Source: Ktedonobacter racemifer DSM 44963
Lineage (GTDB): Bacteria; Chloroflexota; Ktedonobacteria; Ktedonobacterales; Ktedonobacteraceae
Length of the DNA stretch: 64,000 nucleotides
Direction: 5' to 3'
NCBI RefSeq assembly: GCF_000178855.1
Contig: NZ_ADVG01000001.1
Location: forward strand, 3,757,481-3,821,480
Shown: positions 17,406 through 26,592 of the stretch, piece after piece
Layout: the number at the start of each line of letters is the position of its first letter
Numbering within the stretch: the first letter of the stretch is position 1
Program-made: the position numbers and the translations under genes
Notes under the pieces: generated by a model
What the model was told of the DNA's origin: nothing
What the model saw: only the letters and a program-made list of their open reading frames with translations
Database searches by the model: none

Positions 17406-19025
17406 CTAGATGCGCCCGTACACGATATGACCCCCTAAGATCGTGGCCGCGACACCGTTCTCAGGCATTTTTTGTTGCGGTACTGTGAGGATATCTTCGC
17501 GCAGGACAATGGCATCTCCCAACTTGCCTCTTGTCAACGATCCTTTCACTTGCTCCTCACCTGCAGCATAGGCTGCGCCTAAGGTATAGGCCCAGAGCGC
17601 ATCTCGTATGTCAAGCGCCTGGTCCGGCAACCAGGATGGTCGCTGACTAAAAGGATCGCTTCTAACGGTCGCCGCGTAGAGAATACTCAGCGGATCATAT
17701 GTCTCGACAGGCGCGTCAGAGCCCAGGGCAATGGGAATACCCATTGCACGCATAGTACCATAGGCATAGGCGCGCTTGTGACGCTTGCCCCAGTAGCGTA
17801 CCGCCAGATCCCGGTCGGCGACGGCGTGATAGGGTTGAATGGAGGCAACCACGCCCAGGCGTTTCATCCGCTCCAGGTCCTCGGGCGCGATCAACTGCAC
17901 ATGCTCAAGGCGATAACGGAGCGCCGACGCCTGGGGCGAGAGGCCCTCGCGCTGCGCCCACTGCTGGGCATATTCAATCGAGTTGAGCGCGACACGCGCC
18001 GCCCGGTCGCCAATAGCATGAATGGCGACTGTCAAGCCCATAGCCGTAGCGTCACGCACGACATCCTGCATCTCTTGCTCGGGAATTGAGAGGATGCCTC
18101 GATTGTTGGGATTGCCTTCAAAGCCTTCTAGCATGGCTGCGGTCTGCGAACCCAGCGTCCCATCGGCGAAAATCTTAATGCCGCTGACCCCTACCAGGTC
18201 ATTCTTCTCTATGCTGATGCCATACTCGCGCAGTTGTGGCAACATCTGACGTGGAAGAATCATCTGCACACGCACACCAAGTTTGTTCTCATTACGCAAC
18301 TGCTGGAAGAGCTGCAAGGTGTTCTCGCCTTCGATATTATGCACGGTGGTGATACCATAGCGCTGAGCCTGGCTCAAGGCGCGCTCTATCAGCAGGCGAT
18401 CCAGTTCGGGGTCCGAGTGCTCAACTACGCGGTATACCAGTTCTGTGGCCCCCTCCTCCTGCAAGACACCCGTTGGCTCGCCCGATCCGTCGCGCAAGAT
18501 GGCGCCTGTCTCCGGCTCTGGTGTCTCAGCGATAATGCCTGCGCGTTGGAGGGCCAGAGAGTTGACCCAGAGCAGATGTCCATCCTTGCTCCAGAGCACG
18601 ACAGGATGATGGGGGGCTACCGCGTCAAGCGAAGCCTTTGTGGGGAAGCGGCCCGCGCTGTTGCCCGTCCAGGTATTTTTATCCCAGCGCCCGCCCTGAA
18701 TCCAGCGTCCAGGCGGGGTCTGTTGCGCACGCTGGCGCACGAGTTCGGCGACCTCGTCTTCGCTGGTACACATTTCCGCGTCGATATGATGAGCGCGATA
18801 GGCGGCACTCATGAGGTGAATATGCGCATCGATAAAGCCAGGTAAAACGGTCTTGCCATGCAGGTCAACCAATTCGCTCTGCATATCAGCCAGGCGACGT
18901 ACCTCGTCATCGCTGCCCACGGCGAGAATGCGTCCACTGGCCAAATCAATCGCCATGGCCTGCGCGCGCGGTTGCGCCGCATCCATCGTATATATGTTTC
19001 CATTGAGATAAATAACTCTCGCCAT
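17406..19025 (-). CDS. Amidohydrolase (YtcJ-like)
   Basis: 539 residues from ATG 19025, with GGGAGG upstream. The metal motif is DAHIHL near residue 65; later motifs include TTVHNIEGEN, GIKIFADGTLGSQTAAM, VAIHAIGDRAA, RLEHVQLI and ALGSDAPVE. This pattern and length match the YtcJ/LAF3 branch of metal-dependent amidohydrolases, which hydrolyse amide or related bonds; substrates are unknown for most members. A long hairpin separates it from the upstream hydrolase gene. Confidence 0.88.
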   Translation of the reverse strand: MARVIYLNGNIYTMDAAQPRAQAMAIDLASGRILAVGSDDEVRRLADMQSELVDLHGKTVLPGFIDAHIHLMSAAYRAHHIDAEMCTSEDEVAELVRQRAQQTPPGRWIQGGRWDKNTWTGNSAGRFPTKASLDAVAPHHPVVLWSKDGHLLWVNSLALQRAGIIAETPEPETGAILRDGSGEPTGVLQEEGATELVYRVVEHSDPELDRLLIERALSQAQRYGITTVHNIEGENTLQLFQQLRNENKLGVRVQMILPRQMLPQLREYGISIEKNDLVGVSGIKIFADGTLGSQTAAMLEGFEGNPNNRGILSIPEQEMQDVVRDATAMGLTVAIHAIGDRAARVALNSIEYAQQWAQREGLSPQASALRYRLEHVQLIAPEDLERMKRLGVVASIQPYHAVADRDLAVRYWGKRHKRAYAYGTMRAMGIPIALGSDAPVETYDPLSILYAATVRSDPFSQRPSWLPDQALDIRDALWAYTLGAAYAAGEEQVKGSLTRGKLGDAIVLREDILTVPQQKMPENGVAATILGGHIVYGRI

Positions 19026-19047
19026 AACCGGACCTCCCTTTTCTACC

Positions 19048-19128
19048 AGTTTATTTTCCTCAAGAGGAAGTGCGATGAAGCATGGCGGATGCCATGCTCA
19101 TCGCACTTCCTCTTGAGGAAAATAAACT
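19048..19128. repeat. Long hairpin between two minus-strand genes
   Basis: Nearly perfect inverted repeat of about 37 bp with a single bulged A and the loop region GGCGGATGCC. The right end reaches into the stop codon of the hydrolase gene (19127-19129). No T-run follows on the minus strand, so it is not a textbook terminator. No border motif is seen. Confidence 0.8.
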
Positions 19129-20065
19129 ACTCAGCCATAAAGTCGATGATCGCCTGTGAGAGAATATCGGGCCGATGCAGTTGAATATCGTGCGCGGTGT
19201 GCGGCATCCAGAGCACCGAGCAGCGCGAGATGACGCGTGCCACCTGAGAGGCCATATAGCCCTTGGCGGCAGCGAATTCGTGTGCGCTCTCCAGGCGCTC
19301 AGGCGGGTCCTCGCCCAGCCTCGGCTGGGCCGCCGCGGGTATCAACAGGACTGGGCAAGTCAGCTTACCATAGTAGTCCAGGGCGCGATCATCCCAGAGC
19401 GAGGCGCGAATTTGCCGCTGCTGCTCAAGTCCCAGGCGCTCTTCAACACTGCCATCCGGATTCTCGCGTACATAGGTATGCACGATGGCCTCAATGTCTG
19501 GCGTCCAGAAATCGTCCATCTCCTCACGCATCTCGCGCACAAAATCGTTCCAGGAGAGCGAGCGTTCCTGGTCACCTCGCCCGCGTAAAAAGCGCTCCCG
19601 CGTCATTCCTGGCCAATAGCGTGGTTCGACATGTGGGCAATCGACGAGCACAAGATGACTGATAAGCGCGGGATGGCGCGCGGTAAGGGCCAGGGCCACA
19701 CGTCCCCCCCAGCCATGCCCGACCAGGGCGACCTGCCCCAGGCCCAGGGACGCCATACCATGTACCACATCCTCGGCGATATTCACCAGGTCATAGCCCG
19801 TCTCCGGCTGCTCACTTAAGCCATGGCCCCGCAGGTCAAAGGCGATGACCGGAGAATACTTGTAGAGCCTTTCAGCTACCAGGTGCCAGGTGTCGGCGGT
19901 CGCGCCCAACCCATGCAGCAGGATCAGGGGAATATTATCGTTATCCCATTCCTGGCCCTGCTCCTGAGCCGTGTTCAGTTGTGCCGGATCCCATTCCAGG
20001 TAGTGCAGGCGAATAATATCGGTGTCAACAAAAGAACTGCGCGGCTTGATCATCTCTATCCTCAT
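19127..20065 (-). CDS. Alpha/beta hydrolase fold protein without the usual nucleophile
   Basis: 312 residues. The fold is clear: oxyanion motif LLHGLGATADTW near residue 50, FDLRGHGLSEQP, and the nucleophile elbow. The elbow reads VGHGWGG, so the usual Ser (or Asp) of GHSWG/GHDWG is Gly; the DNA there (GGG CAT GGC TGG GGG) leaves no doubt. The late histidine is present in MPHTAHDIQLH. The protein is probably not a classical serine hydrolase. It could bind a ligand or use another mechanism. Confidence 0.82.
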   Translation of the reverse strand: MRIEMIKPRSSFVDTDIIRLHYLEWDPAQLNTAQEQGQEWDNDNIPLILLHGLGATADTWHLVAERLYKYSPVIAFDLRGHGLSEQPETGYDLVNIAEDVVHGMASLGLGQVALVGHGWGGRVALALTARHPALISHLVLVDCPHVEPRYWPGMTRERFLRGRGDQERSLSWNDFVREMREEMDDFWTPDIEAIVHTYVRENPDGSVEERLGLEQQRQIRASLWDDRALDYYGKLTCPVLLIPAAAQPRLGEDPPERLESAHEFAAAKGYMASQVARVISRCSVLWMPHTAHDIQLHRPDILSQAIIDFMAE

Positions 20066-20208
20066 TCTCTAAAGGTAATGAGCAGTAGGCTCTAAAGCCG
20101 AACTGCACAAAGACGCTCACCATCAACAGACTTTCCGCGCTCAACTCCAGTGTTAAGCTTATCTCACCTTCCACCCACACTCCTCTTGGACCCTGGCCCA
20201 CCACTTCA
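20066..20208. other. Start of a repeat-rich intergenic region
   Basis: Together with the following repeats, 20066-20494 holds no gene. The part at 20155-20190 contains a C/A-rich stretch (CACCTTCCACCCACACTCC) resembling the 3' arm of the hairpin at 12830 without its partner, possibly a decayed copy. Confidence 0.4.
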
Positions 20209-20289
20209 CAGCGCCTGCGGCGCTTCTTTTGGTGTAGGTGGTGTGGTGCTGGCTTGCCTTCGGCTCGCCAGCACCACACCACCTACACC
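20209..20289. repeat. Border-plus-hairpin repeat, copy C
   Basis: The border CAGCGCCTGCGGCGCTTC at 20209-20226 precedes a perfect 23-bp stem (20231-20253 with 20267-20289). The 5' arm is GGTGTAGGTGGTGTGGTGC. The 13-base loop is itself GC-rich. Confidence 0.8.
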
Positions 20290-20317
20290 TGCACATTACT
20301 GGTGCATCTGCCACATC

Positions 20318-20399
20318 GTAGGGTCCATGCAAGCATGGACTCCTCCCGCTGACTGAAACATGGTCTGCCTCTGCAAGTCCATGCTTGCATGGACCCTAC
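20318..20399. repeat. Inverted pair of GTAGGGTCCATGC palindromes
   Basis: Two 24-base palindromic units (20318-20341 and 20376-20399) are perfect reverse complements of each other, so each can fold alone or the two can pair as a 24-bp stem with a 34-base loop. They belong to the same family as 8664, 46116 and 50279. Confidence 0.8.
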
Positions 20400-20494
20400 A
20401 CAATATGTTCTTGTATTGTACCTCATAGCAAAGCTTAATTTTAGTATACGAGCGTTCATCTTCGCGGGGCACCTTCAGTCCTAGTAGCACTCGC

Positions 20495-21523
20495 TTAGCG
20501 TGTGCGTGGGCCATGCGCACGCAGCACTTTGAATTTGGTACTGCCACCAACCTCCTCGATGGCGTGAAAATGTGCGCGTAGCACAGGCTCATATTTCAAA
20601 AAGCGATTAGCAACCAGGTAGAGGCGTCCCGTGGGACGCAAAATATGTGCGGACTCGCGGATAAAGCGCTCAGCAATCTCAGTCGTTTGCAGGCCCCCCT
20701 GGTGAAAGGGGGGATTCGTTGCCACGAGATCAAACTGCTCTGTATAGACCACGCGTGCCCCATCACTGGGCAGGATACGGACATTGGTCAAGCCCTGTTC
20801 AGCGGCCTGTTGCCGAGAGGTCGCCACCGCCGCCAGGCTGACGTCCACCATTGTGACCTGGCCCCTAGTTGCAAGACGCGCGATATGTAGACCAATAAAA
20901 CCCGCGCCACACCCCAGGTCAAGAGCCTGGTCAGTGGGCTTCACCTCTAGCGCATCCAGCAGCAGGCGCGTCCCCTCATCTAGTTGATTCTCCGCGAAGA
21001 CCTTCAACACCTCAGAAGCCTTCTCACTGGTGAGTGGATCGTCCTCCTTCACCGAACAGAGCACACGTTGCCCCTTGCTAATTTCCAGGGTCTCACAGTT
21101 GCCAAAGATCGCCTGCATATGCTTGCCAATAGTCAGAATTCCTCGCTCCTTCGCGCCAGCCACGTAGAGCCTGCCGCCTTTGCGTAGCGCGTGGGCCGCG
21201 ACGCGCACGCCATAGATCATCCAGGCATTAGATGGCTGGTAGAGAAGATTCATTAGCGCAACCTCTACCTCACCCGCGTCGTGGGATAAGATATAATCAT
21301 GAAAAGCCACATGCTGCACGCGCTCAGGAGCGATATGCATGCTGGCCTCAGCATTGGCAATCGAATCTTCAGCGAGAATCAAGCGCACATCCTGGATCTG
21401 CTGTGTTTGGCGCCCTTCCACCAGGCAGCGCACATAGGGATCGAGCGCGGAATTAAGGACAAGTACAGACTCATGCCCCGCGAGGCGAACGGTTGCATCA
21501 AGTAAAGAAGATTGGAGTTTCAT
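20495..21523 (-). CDS. RsmC/RlmG-like SAM-dependent methyltransferase
   Basis: 342 residues. The N-terminal half resembles the inactive duplicated domain of RsmC-type enzymes. The C-terminal half carries the SAM-binding motif LDLGCGAGFIGLHIAR near residue 198 and the catalytic NPPFHQGG motif typical of enzymes methylating exocyclic amines of guanine. The most likely substrate is a ribosomal RNA guanine, but the exact site is an inference. Its ATG lies four bases from the ATG of the divergent aldolase gene. Confidence 0.82.
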   Translation of the reverse strand: MKLQSSLLDATVRLAGHESVLVLNSALDPYVRCLVEGRQTQQIQDVRLILAEDSIANAEASMHIAPERVQHVAFHDYILSHDAGEVEVALMNLLYQPSNAWMIYGVRVAAHALRKGGRLYVAGAKERGILTIGKHMQAIFGNCETLEISKGQRVLCSVKEDDPLTSEKASEVLKVFAENQLDEGTRLLLDALEVKPTDQALDLGCGAGFIGLHIARLATRGQVTMVDVSLAAVATSRQQAAEQGLTNVRILPSDGARVVYTEQFDLVATNPPFHQGGLQTTEIAERFIRESAHILRPTGRLYLVANRFLKYEPVLRAHFHAIEEVGGSTKFKVLRAHGPRTR

Positions 21524-21527
21524 AGCT

Positions 21528-22196
21528 ATGGCCCTTTACATTGATAGTGCTTTTCTCGATGATATTATAGCCGTTGCGCGAGTCGTCCCCATAGCGGGAG
21601 TGACGACTAACCCAACGTTGATGCTCACCGCACGCCAACGCGGTCAAACCCTGACCCCCCAGGCTCTCCTGGAAGAACTTCTGCGCCAGCTACCCGGCGA
21701 GACTATTTTTATCCAGCCAGGAGCAGGCGTGGATGAAGAGATGCTACGTGAGGCGCTTACGTATATCAACGCCGCCCCCGAGCGAGTCATTCCGAAGATT
21801 CCGCTGACACAGAGCGGCATGCGTGTTGCCCGGCAGCTCAAGCAGCAGGGGCGGCGCATCGCCTTTACCGCCGTCACCTCGCTGGCTCAGACCTACAGTG
21901 CCGCCATGGTCCCCGCAGATTATATCATCCCCTACTATAATCGTTTAACGCGCGCCGGGGTTGACGCCAGCCAGCGTATCCATTGCATGGCGCAACTTCT
22001 TACGCAGTCCGCTCTCCCCTCGCGCATCCTCGCGGCCAGCATCAAAACACCGTTAGAGGCTGCATCCGCGCTACTGGCTGGTGCGCACGACCTGACCGTG
22101 GCGCCCGAGGTGCTACTGGAAATGGTCACAGACCCGGAGTCCGAGGCCGCAGTCAAGCGTTTCTCCCAGGATTGGCAGAAGATGAAAAAACTGTAA
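21528..22196 (+). CDS. Transaldolase / fructose-6-phosphate aldolase family protein
   Basis: 222 residues, the size of FSA-type small transaldolases. MALYIDSAFLDDI is the usual N-terminus, with GVTTNPTL soon after. The Schiff-base lysine is in VIPKIPLT near residue 88, and TAVTSLAQTYSAA and the DYIIPYYNRL strand follow. It likely carries out aldol cleavage or transfer on sugar phosphates; the precise substrate cannot be assigned. TTGGAG upstream of the ATG, inside the divergent gene's coding region, is the ribosome binding site. Confidence 0.85.
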   Translation: MALYIDSAFLDDIIAVARVVPIAGVTTNPTLMLTARQRGQTLTPQALLEELLRQLPGETIFIQPGAGVDEEMLREALTYINAAPERVIPKIPLTQSGMRVARQLKQQGRRIAFTAVTSLAQTYSAAMVPADYIIPYYNRLTRAGVDASQRIHCMAQLLTQSALPSRILAASIKTPLEAASALLAGAHDLTVAPEVLLEMVTDPESEAAVKRFSQDWQKMKKL

Positions 22197-22295
22197 TTAT
22201 TCTTTTCGTTGCTTTTGCCAATACTATGAAATAGTATTCATCATACACGTTTATCAATTCATTGCTTCGTCATCACTTCATGTTATAGTATTGGC

Positions 22296-23214
22296 GTGAC
22301 GGAAAAGAAACCCTGGTGGAAGTTGAAGTGGGATAAGGATCTGCTCCTGGTGGTGGGGAGTCGTGGAAGAGTGGAGGGGAGCAGGTCCGTCGAGGCAAGA
22401 CAGCGGTCCTATAGGTAGGAAGTGTCGGTGGGGGTCGATAGGAAGATGGTAGATGGGAAGTGGTGAGCTTGGAGTCAAACGATAAAGGGGATGTCGCCAG
22501 GTGGGAGCAGGGGTATCACAAAGACACAAGCGTAGATGACGTGGAGGGCCGCTACAACACGCAATGGGTCGTGAGTGAGTGACTCATGCGTAATAAGCTC
22601 TCTCCGCGTGAAATAGTGGGTACTATCGTCATTTGGTAGGGTGGTGAGATATCTGACCAATACTTGGGGTAAGCGAAGGATGGCCGGGGAGACGGCGCTA
22701 GGGTGGAGCGTGAGGATGTGCAGGCGTGACAGGCGCCCAGGTGGTGAGTTGTGTTGCGCACGTCGTGATATATAGACTTTTAATGTCACTTTTGATGATG
22801 TAGTGAGGGGAGCCTGGAAGTGTGGCGGAACGGATGCGAGAGGGGATGCCAGGTGCATGGGGCGCCATATACGCGGCGGAAGTGGTCAGTCATGGGGACA
22901 CGGCCAGACTTCGTAAAGTGGGGAGAGGGGTAATTGGTCTCGTAGTGGTTTTCTTGGCTACGACCTATCTGGAAACCTGAGCGCATAGCGCTTGCCACGT
23001 GAGTGGCGCTGGTTTTCATATAAGAAGTAGCGGTGGTTATGTGGTAAGGGTTGTTTCTGCTCAGATACCTGAAAATGGGGACGTGACGAAGGGTGGTAGC
23101 GCAGGTACTGGCACCAGGGATGCAAATGGGTATGCCACTATCTATCTTGAGCCAGGTAGATGGATATTGGGGGAAGTGGTAAGTGGAAGAGCCAGGCATG
23201 CACATTCTTCTTGA
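22296..23214 (+). pseudogene. Decayed gene with membrane segment and Ig-like domain
   Basis: The plus strand is G/T-rich and holds protein-like pieces in several frames. A fragment from GTG 22296 reads TEKKPWWKLKWDKDLLLVVG. One frame open from 22807 gives MREGMPGAWGAIYAAEVVSH, then RKVGRGVIGLVVVFLATTYL, a good membrane segment. It is broken by a TGA at 22978-22980, and the same frame then continues to 23214 with GTGTRDANGYATIYLEPGRW, which resembles an Ig-like or carboxypeptidase-regulatory beta-sandwich. An intrinsic terminator follows at 23252. I infer one broken gene with frameshifts and stops, family unknown. A structured RNA is an alternative. Confidence 0.4.
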
Positions 23215-23251
23215 TAGAAACCGGAACGGGTGGTGATGAGAGGTGGTGGTG

Positions 23252-23290
23252 AGAAGCCTGTGGAGTGTTCTCCACAGGCTTCTTCTTGTT
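23252..23290 (+). terminator. Intrinsic terminator after the decayed gene
   Basis: A 14-bp stem (23252-23265 with 23270-23283) with a TGTT loop, followed by TCTTGTTTT. It is oriented for a plus-strand transcript coming from the 22.3-23.2 kb region. Confidence 0.7.
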
Positions 23291-23430
23291 TTAAGAAACA
23301 GGTGTGCTCAGCCTCAACAGTAAAAACCTCCCACTACTATCATAGCTAGAAATATCATGGTAAACTTATGCCTGAAAGGCTACTTGCTAAGAAAGAAAAA
23401 GGCCTAAAGGTACGAGGAGAAAAACGTACA

Positions 23431-24462
23431 ATGGTTGCCCAACAAGAAGAAAATTCAACTACACCATCTACCACCCAACCAACGTATTCAATTGTTGCTC
23501 CGATCTTTAATGAGGAAGAGACCATTCCCCACTTTTACGCTCGGGTCGTAGCTGTTATGGAACAGTTACAAGAACCATTCGAGCTAGTTTTGATCAATGA
23601 TGGTAGTCGCGATAACTCTTACCAGATTTTGCAGTCACTTCATCGGCAAGACACTCGCGTGCGCGTGGTTGATTTCTCGCGCAACTTTGGGCACCAGGTT
23701 GCGATCTCAGCGGGACTCGACTACGCTCAGGGACAGGCTGTGGTTATTATTGACTCCGATCTACAAGATCCACCCGAAATCATTCTACAGCTGGTCGAAC
23801 GTTGGAAGGCGGGGGCCGAAGTCGTATATGCTCAACGCGCCAAACGCGATGGCGAGACAAAATTCAAGCTTCTCACCGCCTCGCTTTTTTACCGCCTCAT
23901 TAGTCGCATCACCTCTATCGAGATTCCGCGCAATGTAGGTGATTTTCGCCTGCTGGATCGTCACGTTGTGGATGCCCTGATCTCCATGCGTGAGCATCAT
24001 CGCTTTATGCGCGGCCTCTCAGCCTGGGTTGGTTTTCGCCAGGAGGCCGTTCTTTATGACCGCCATGAGCGCTTCGCCGGAACAACCAAATATCCATTCC
24101 AGAAAATGCTCCGCTTCTCTATGGATGCCATTACCAGCTTCAGTCACCTGCCCTTGCAAATCGCGACCACTTTCGGCATGATCCTGGCTTTCTTAAGCCT
24201 GATAGGCATCATTATTGCGATTGTGCTACGTCTCTTCACAGATGCAATTGTAGGACAGGCTTCGACCCTGATTATGGTGCTCTTTATGGGAGGCATACAG
24301 CTCATTTTTCTCGGCATCATCGGAGAATACCTGGGACGTATCTACGATGAGGTACGTGCACGCCCCCTCTATATTGTGCATCATCTCCTTGGACTCGAGG
24401 AGGAAGAAGAAGTGACTCGTGCGAAGCAGGGAATACGCTCTCCCAGGCGAACAGTAAAGTAA
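23431..24462 (+). CDS. Family 2 glycosyltransferase (DPM1/GtrB-like)
   Basis: 343 residues from ATG 23431, chosen because CGAGGAGA lies about 11 bases upstream; an in-frame ATG at 23368 has no such site. The GT-A fold shows VAPIFNEEETI, NDGSRDNS, the metal-binding DSDLQDPPE and the FRLLDRH motif. Two C-terminal membrane segments (about 230-255 and 265-295) anchor it. Members transfer a sugar from a nucleotide donor to polyprenyl phosphate. This would supply lipid-linked sugar to membrane transferases such as the one at 11059, though a direct link is inference. Confidence 0.9.
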   Translation: MVAQQEENSTTPSTTQPTYSIVAPIFNEEETIPHFYARVVAVMEQLQEPFELVLINDGSRDNSYQILQSLHRQDTRVRVVDFSRNFGHQVAISAGLDYAQGQAVVIIDSDLQDPPEIILQLVERWKAGAEVVYAQRAKRDGETKFKLLTASLFYRLISRITSIEIPRNVGDFRLLDRHVVDALISMREHHRFMRGLSAWVGFRQEAVLYDRHERFAGTTKYPFQKMLRFSMDAITSFSHLPLQIATTFGMILAFLSLIGIIIAIVLRLFTDAIVGQASTLIMVLFMGGIQLIFLGIIGEYLGRIYDEVRARPLYIVHHLLGLEEEEEVTRAKQGIRSPRRTVK

Positions 24463-24473
24463 GCAAGCCTTGT

Positions 24474-25418
24474 TTAGCGTATACTCACGCGCCACTCTTT
24501 GAGCCAGCGCCGGGAGCGGTGCTCACGCACGCGGATCAGCGCCTCTTCCCCTCTTATCTGAAAGGCGAAACTCACCACTACATCCGGCTCATCGGGGATA
24601 TAGGTCACGGTTTGCAGCTCCTTATCAATACGGACCGCGCCTTGATTCCCTGTATACCAGGGCGACATGAGGTTGACAAAGGTCACCGTGTTCTGCCCCA
24701 ACTGCTCACTCTTGACGAGCCCCGGAGCCTCCCAGCCAGTATGGGTATGCCCGCTGAGAAAGAGGCAGGCCCGGTCGTGGCGCGCCAGGATATCGCGCAC
24801 GGCCTGCGAGTTCTCGGGCGAGAAGAAGTTCTGCATGGAGTTATAGTCACGACCGACATGTGGGTCGCGATCCAGGACAGTGTTGCGCAGTGGAGCATGA
24901 AAGAAGATAGCGGCTGGCTTCCCGCGAGATGCCATCAAGGTCTCGTCCAGGAACGCCAGCGTCTCACGCGAGACATAGATATAGGCCGGGTCCTGGAGCA
25001 TATGTGGATCAGGATAGTCGAGCATGATGCCAGTGACGCCTCCCACCTGCCAGCTGTAGCGCGGGGGCCGCTGCCAGAAGTGGTGAAAAGTTTCTAGCAT
25101 GATGGCCGGGTCTTCGCCATCGGGGTCATGAAATTCATGATTGCCCACACCCGGATAGAAAGGGATATCGCCCAGCTCCCGAGTAAGGCAGGCCCGGGCA
25201 AGCTCATAGTTAGCGGGCGCGCAAGTCTCCACCAGGTCGCCCGGGACGGCACAAAAGGCAGGCTCCCCCTCCTCCTGCCAGAGCGCGCGCAGATCAGCAA
25301 ACATTACCTGCAAACGCTGCGTGTGCACCTCATGCCAGGCTGGCATGGCCCGGTAGTGCATATCTCCAATCGCCCAGAAATAGAGGGCCTCCTCATGCAT
25401 TCCTTCACGCATATTCAC
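24474..25418 (-). CDS. Calcineurin-like metallophosphoesterase
   Basis: 314 residues with all metal motifs: IGDMHYR near residue 16, PGDLVE, VGNHEFHDPDG, FFHAPL and SGHTHTGWEAPG. The order is that of two-metal phosphoesterases. No signal peptide, so probably cytoplasmic. It ends 12 bases from the convergent glycosyltransferase. Substrate unknown. Confidence 0.87.
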   Translation of the reverse strand: MNMREGMHEEALYFWAIGDMHYRAMPAWHEVHTQRLQVMFADLRALWQEEGEPAFCAVPGDLVETCAPANYELARACLTRELGDIPFYPGVGNHEFHDPDGEDPAIMLETFHHFWQRPPRYSWQVGGVTGIMLDYPDPHMLQDPAYIYVSRETLAFLDETLMASRGKPAAIFFHAPLRNTVLDRDPHVGRDYNSMQNFFSPENSQAVRDILARHDRACLFLSGHTHTGWEAPGLVKSEQLGQNTVTFVNLMSPWYTGNQGAVRIDKELQTVTYIPDEPDVVVSFAFQIRGEEALIRVREHRSRRWLKEWRVSIR

Positions 25419-25559
25419 CTCTCTGGATGCATTTCTAACTCTACACTATTGTAAACTATACATATTAAGGTGGGGTAAAGCACAGGCACATAAGACAATA
25501 GCATAATTCATAGTAAGCTTTATTTTTGCACAATAACACACCCTGCCAGCCCCTGAAAA

Positions 25560-25589
25560 AACCTGGCATCCCAAAGGGGGTGTCAGGTT
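25560..25589 (-). terminator. Intrinsic terminator for the gene at 25608
   Basis: AACCTGGCATCCC pairs with GGGGGTGTCAGGTT with G-T pairs across an AAA spacer. On the minus strand it ends in TTTTTTCAG, 19 bases after the stop codon. Confidence 0.75.
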
Positions 25590-25607
25590 ATAAAAAGAAG
25601 AAATTAA

Positions 25608-26303
25608 TCAGTGCTGTTGGTGAAAAGTGGATCCATCATTGAGAAAAATGAATTGCTGATCAAGCACATGCACGATTAAGTCGGGTTTTCCATCGCCGTT
25701 CACGTCTTTGGCCTCGCCCCAGGCGGGTGTGAGATCCTGACCATCGCCCACGAGCGAGGGGCCAGTAAACATACGTGACTTTGAGGGATCGCCACCGGGA
25801 ATCTCGATAATCTGGATGCGACGATTTAAATTGATAATGACGAAATGAGTTTTATTTTGTGCGCTATCATTGTGGCCAACCACGGCGTCAAACTGAGATG
25901 TTCGCGGGCGACCATAGTGCAGATCATCCTGGTAAACATGCCACCAGGAAGCCAGCGTGCTCATCCCGATAATCAACAACACGGTACAGGCCATACCAAT
26001 GACCATAATCAAAAGGGCGGGATTGCCCTTTTTTGCCTTTGGACGCTCACGCTTCAGGTCCCGTGACTCACGGACGGGGACCTCAACCATAGGCATCTCT
26101 CGCGTCTGGCCCGAACGCCTACGCTGGGGAACAGCCTTGCGATCAATCATGACATCGTCGCGCGTATTGCGCTCACGTGTCGGCGGGTTTGAGCGATACC
26201 TCCGTGTACTTGTCCTCGACCGGGTTTCGTAGATAGCGTCATCTTCTTCTGCTGGATCATACATCAGCGGACGTGGCTCCCTTCTTGTCTGCATAGTATC
26301 CAA
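25608..26303 (-). CDS. Basic-tailed membrane protein with FG-GAP-like end
   Basis: 231 residues from a TTG at 26303, preceded by AAGGAGGA; an ATG three codons later (26294) is the alternative. The first 95 residues are very rich in Arg, Lys and acidic residues, hence disordered and cytoplasmic. One membrane segment lies at about 97-118 (LLIMVIGMACTVLLIIGM). The outer part ends in DVNGDGKPDLIVHVLD, the calcium-binding repeat pattern seen in FG-GAP/VCBS domains. Function unknown. Confidence 0.7.
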   Translation of the reverse strand: MDTMQTRREPRPLMYDPAEEDDAIYETRSRTSTRRYRSNPPTRERNTRDDVMIDRKAVPQRRRSGQTREMPMVEVPVRESRDLKRERPKAKKGNPALLIMVIGMACTVLLIIGMSTLASWWHVYQDDLHYGRPRTSQFDAVVGHNDSAQNKTHFVIINLNRRIQIIEIPGGDPSKSRMFTGPSLVGDGQDLTPAWGEAKDVNGDGKPDLIVHVLDQQFIFLNDGSTFHQQH

Positions 26304-26458
26304 TGACCCTTCCTCCTTTCTAGCAGAGTTCTAGAACATATTTTCCTAAGTATACCAGAAGATAGGTTCTAGTCAAGCAATATCAATCCAGAAGGGCCTT
26401 TATAGCAAAAAATGGCTATGGGAGCCTGAAGCAAGAAAGATTTCATACAAACATATAG

Positions 26459-26491
26459 AGGCAAGCCGAGGAGAGTTTCCTCGGCTTGCCC
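26459..26491. terminator. Hairpin downstream of the CheY-like gene
   Basis: GGCAAGCCGAGGA pairs with TCCTCGGCTTGCC around a short loop. It lies about 100 bases past the stop of the minus-strand gene at 26593. No strong T-run, so a terminator role is only likely. Confidence 0.45.
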
Positions 26492-26592
26492 GGTGATGCG
26501 AGGCGGGTTGGGTTAGAAAATAGTCTCTTCGCCGTAGCTGTGTGGTAGCTTAATAAACTACCAAGCTTAAACCAATAAGCGCCTGGGCGCTT

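Noticed and set aside
8664..20399. CRISPR-like array from the GTCCATGC palindromes
   Set aside because: Copies are scattered, without regular spacers and without cas genes.
22278..23205. Three overlapping minus-strand frames (83, 127 and 139 codons)
   Set aside because: Their Pro/His/Thr-rich translations mirror the G/T-rich plus strand, and they lack ribosome binding sites. The plus strand has the better protein pieces and the terminator.
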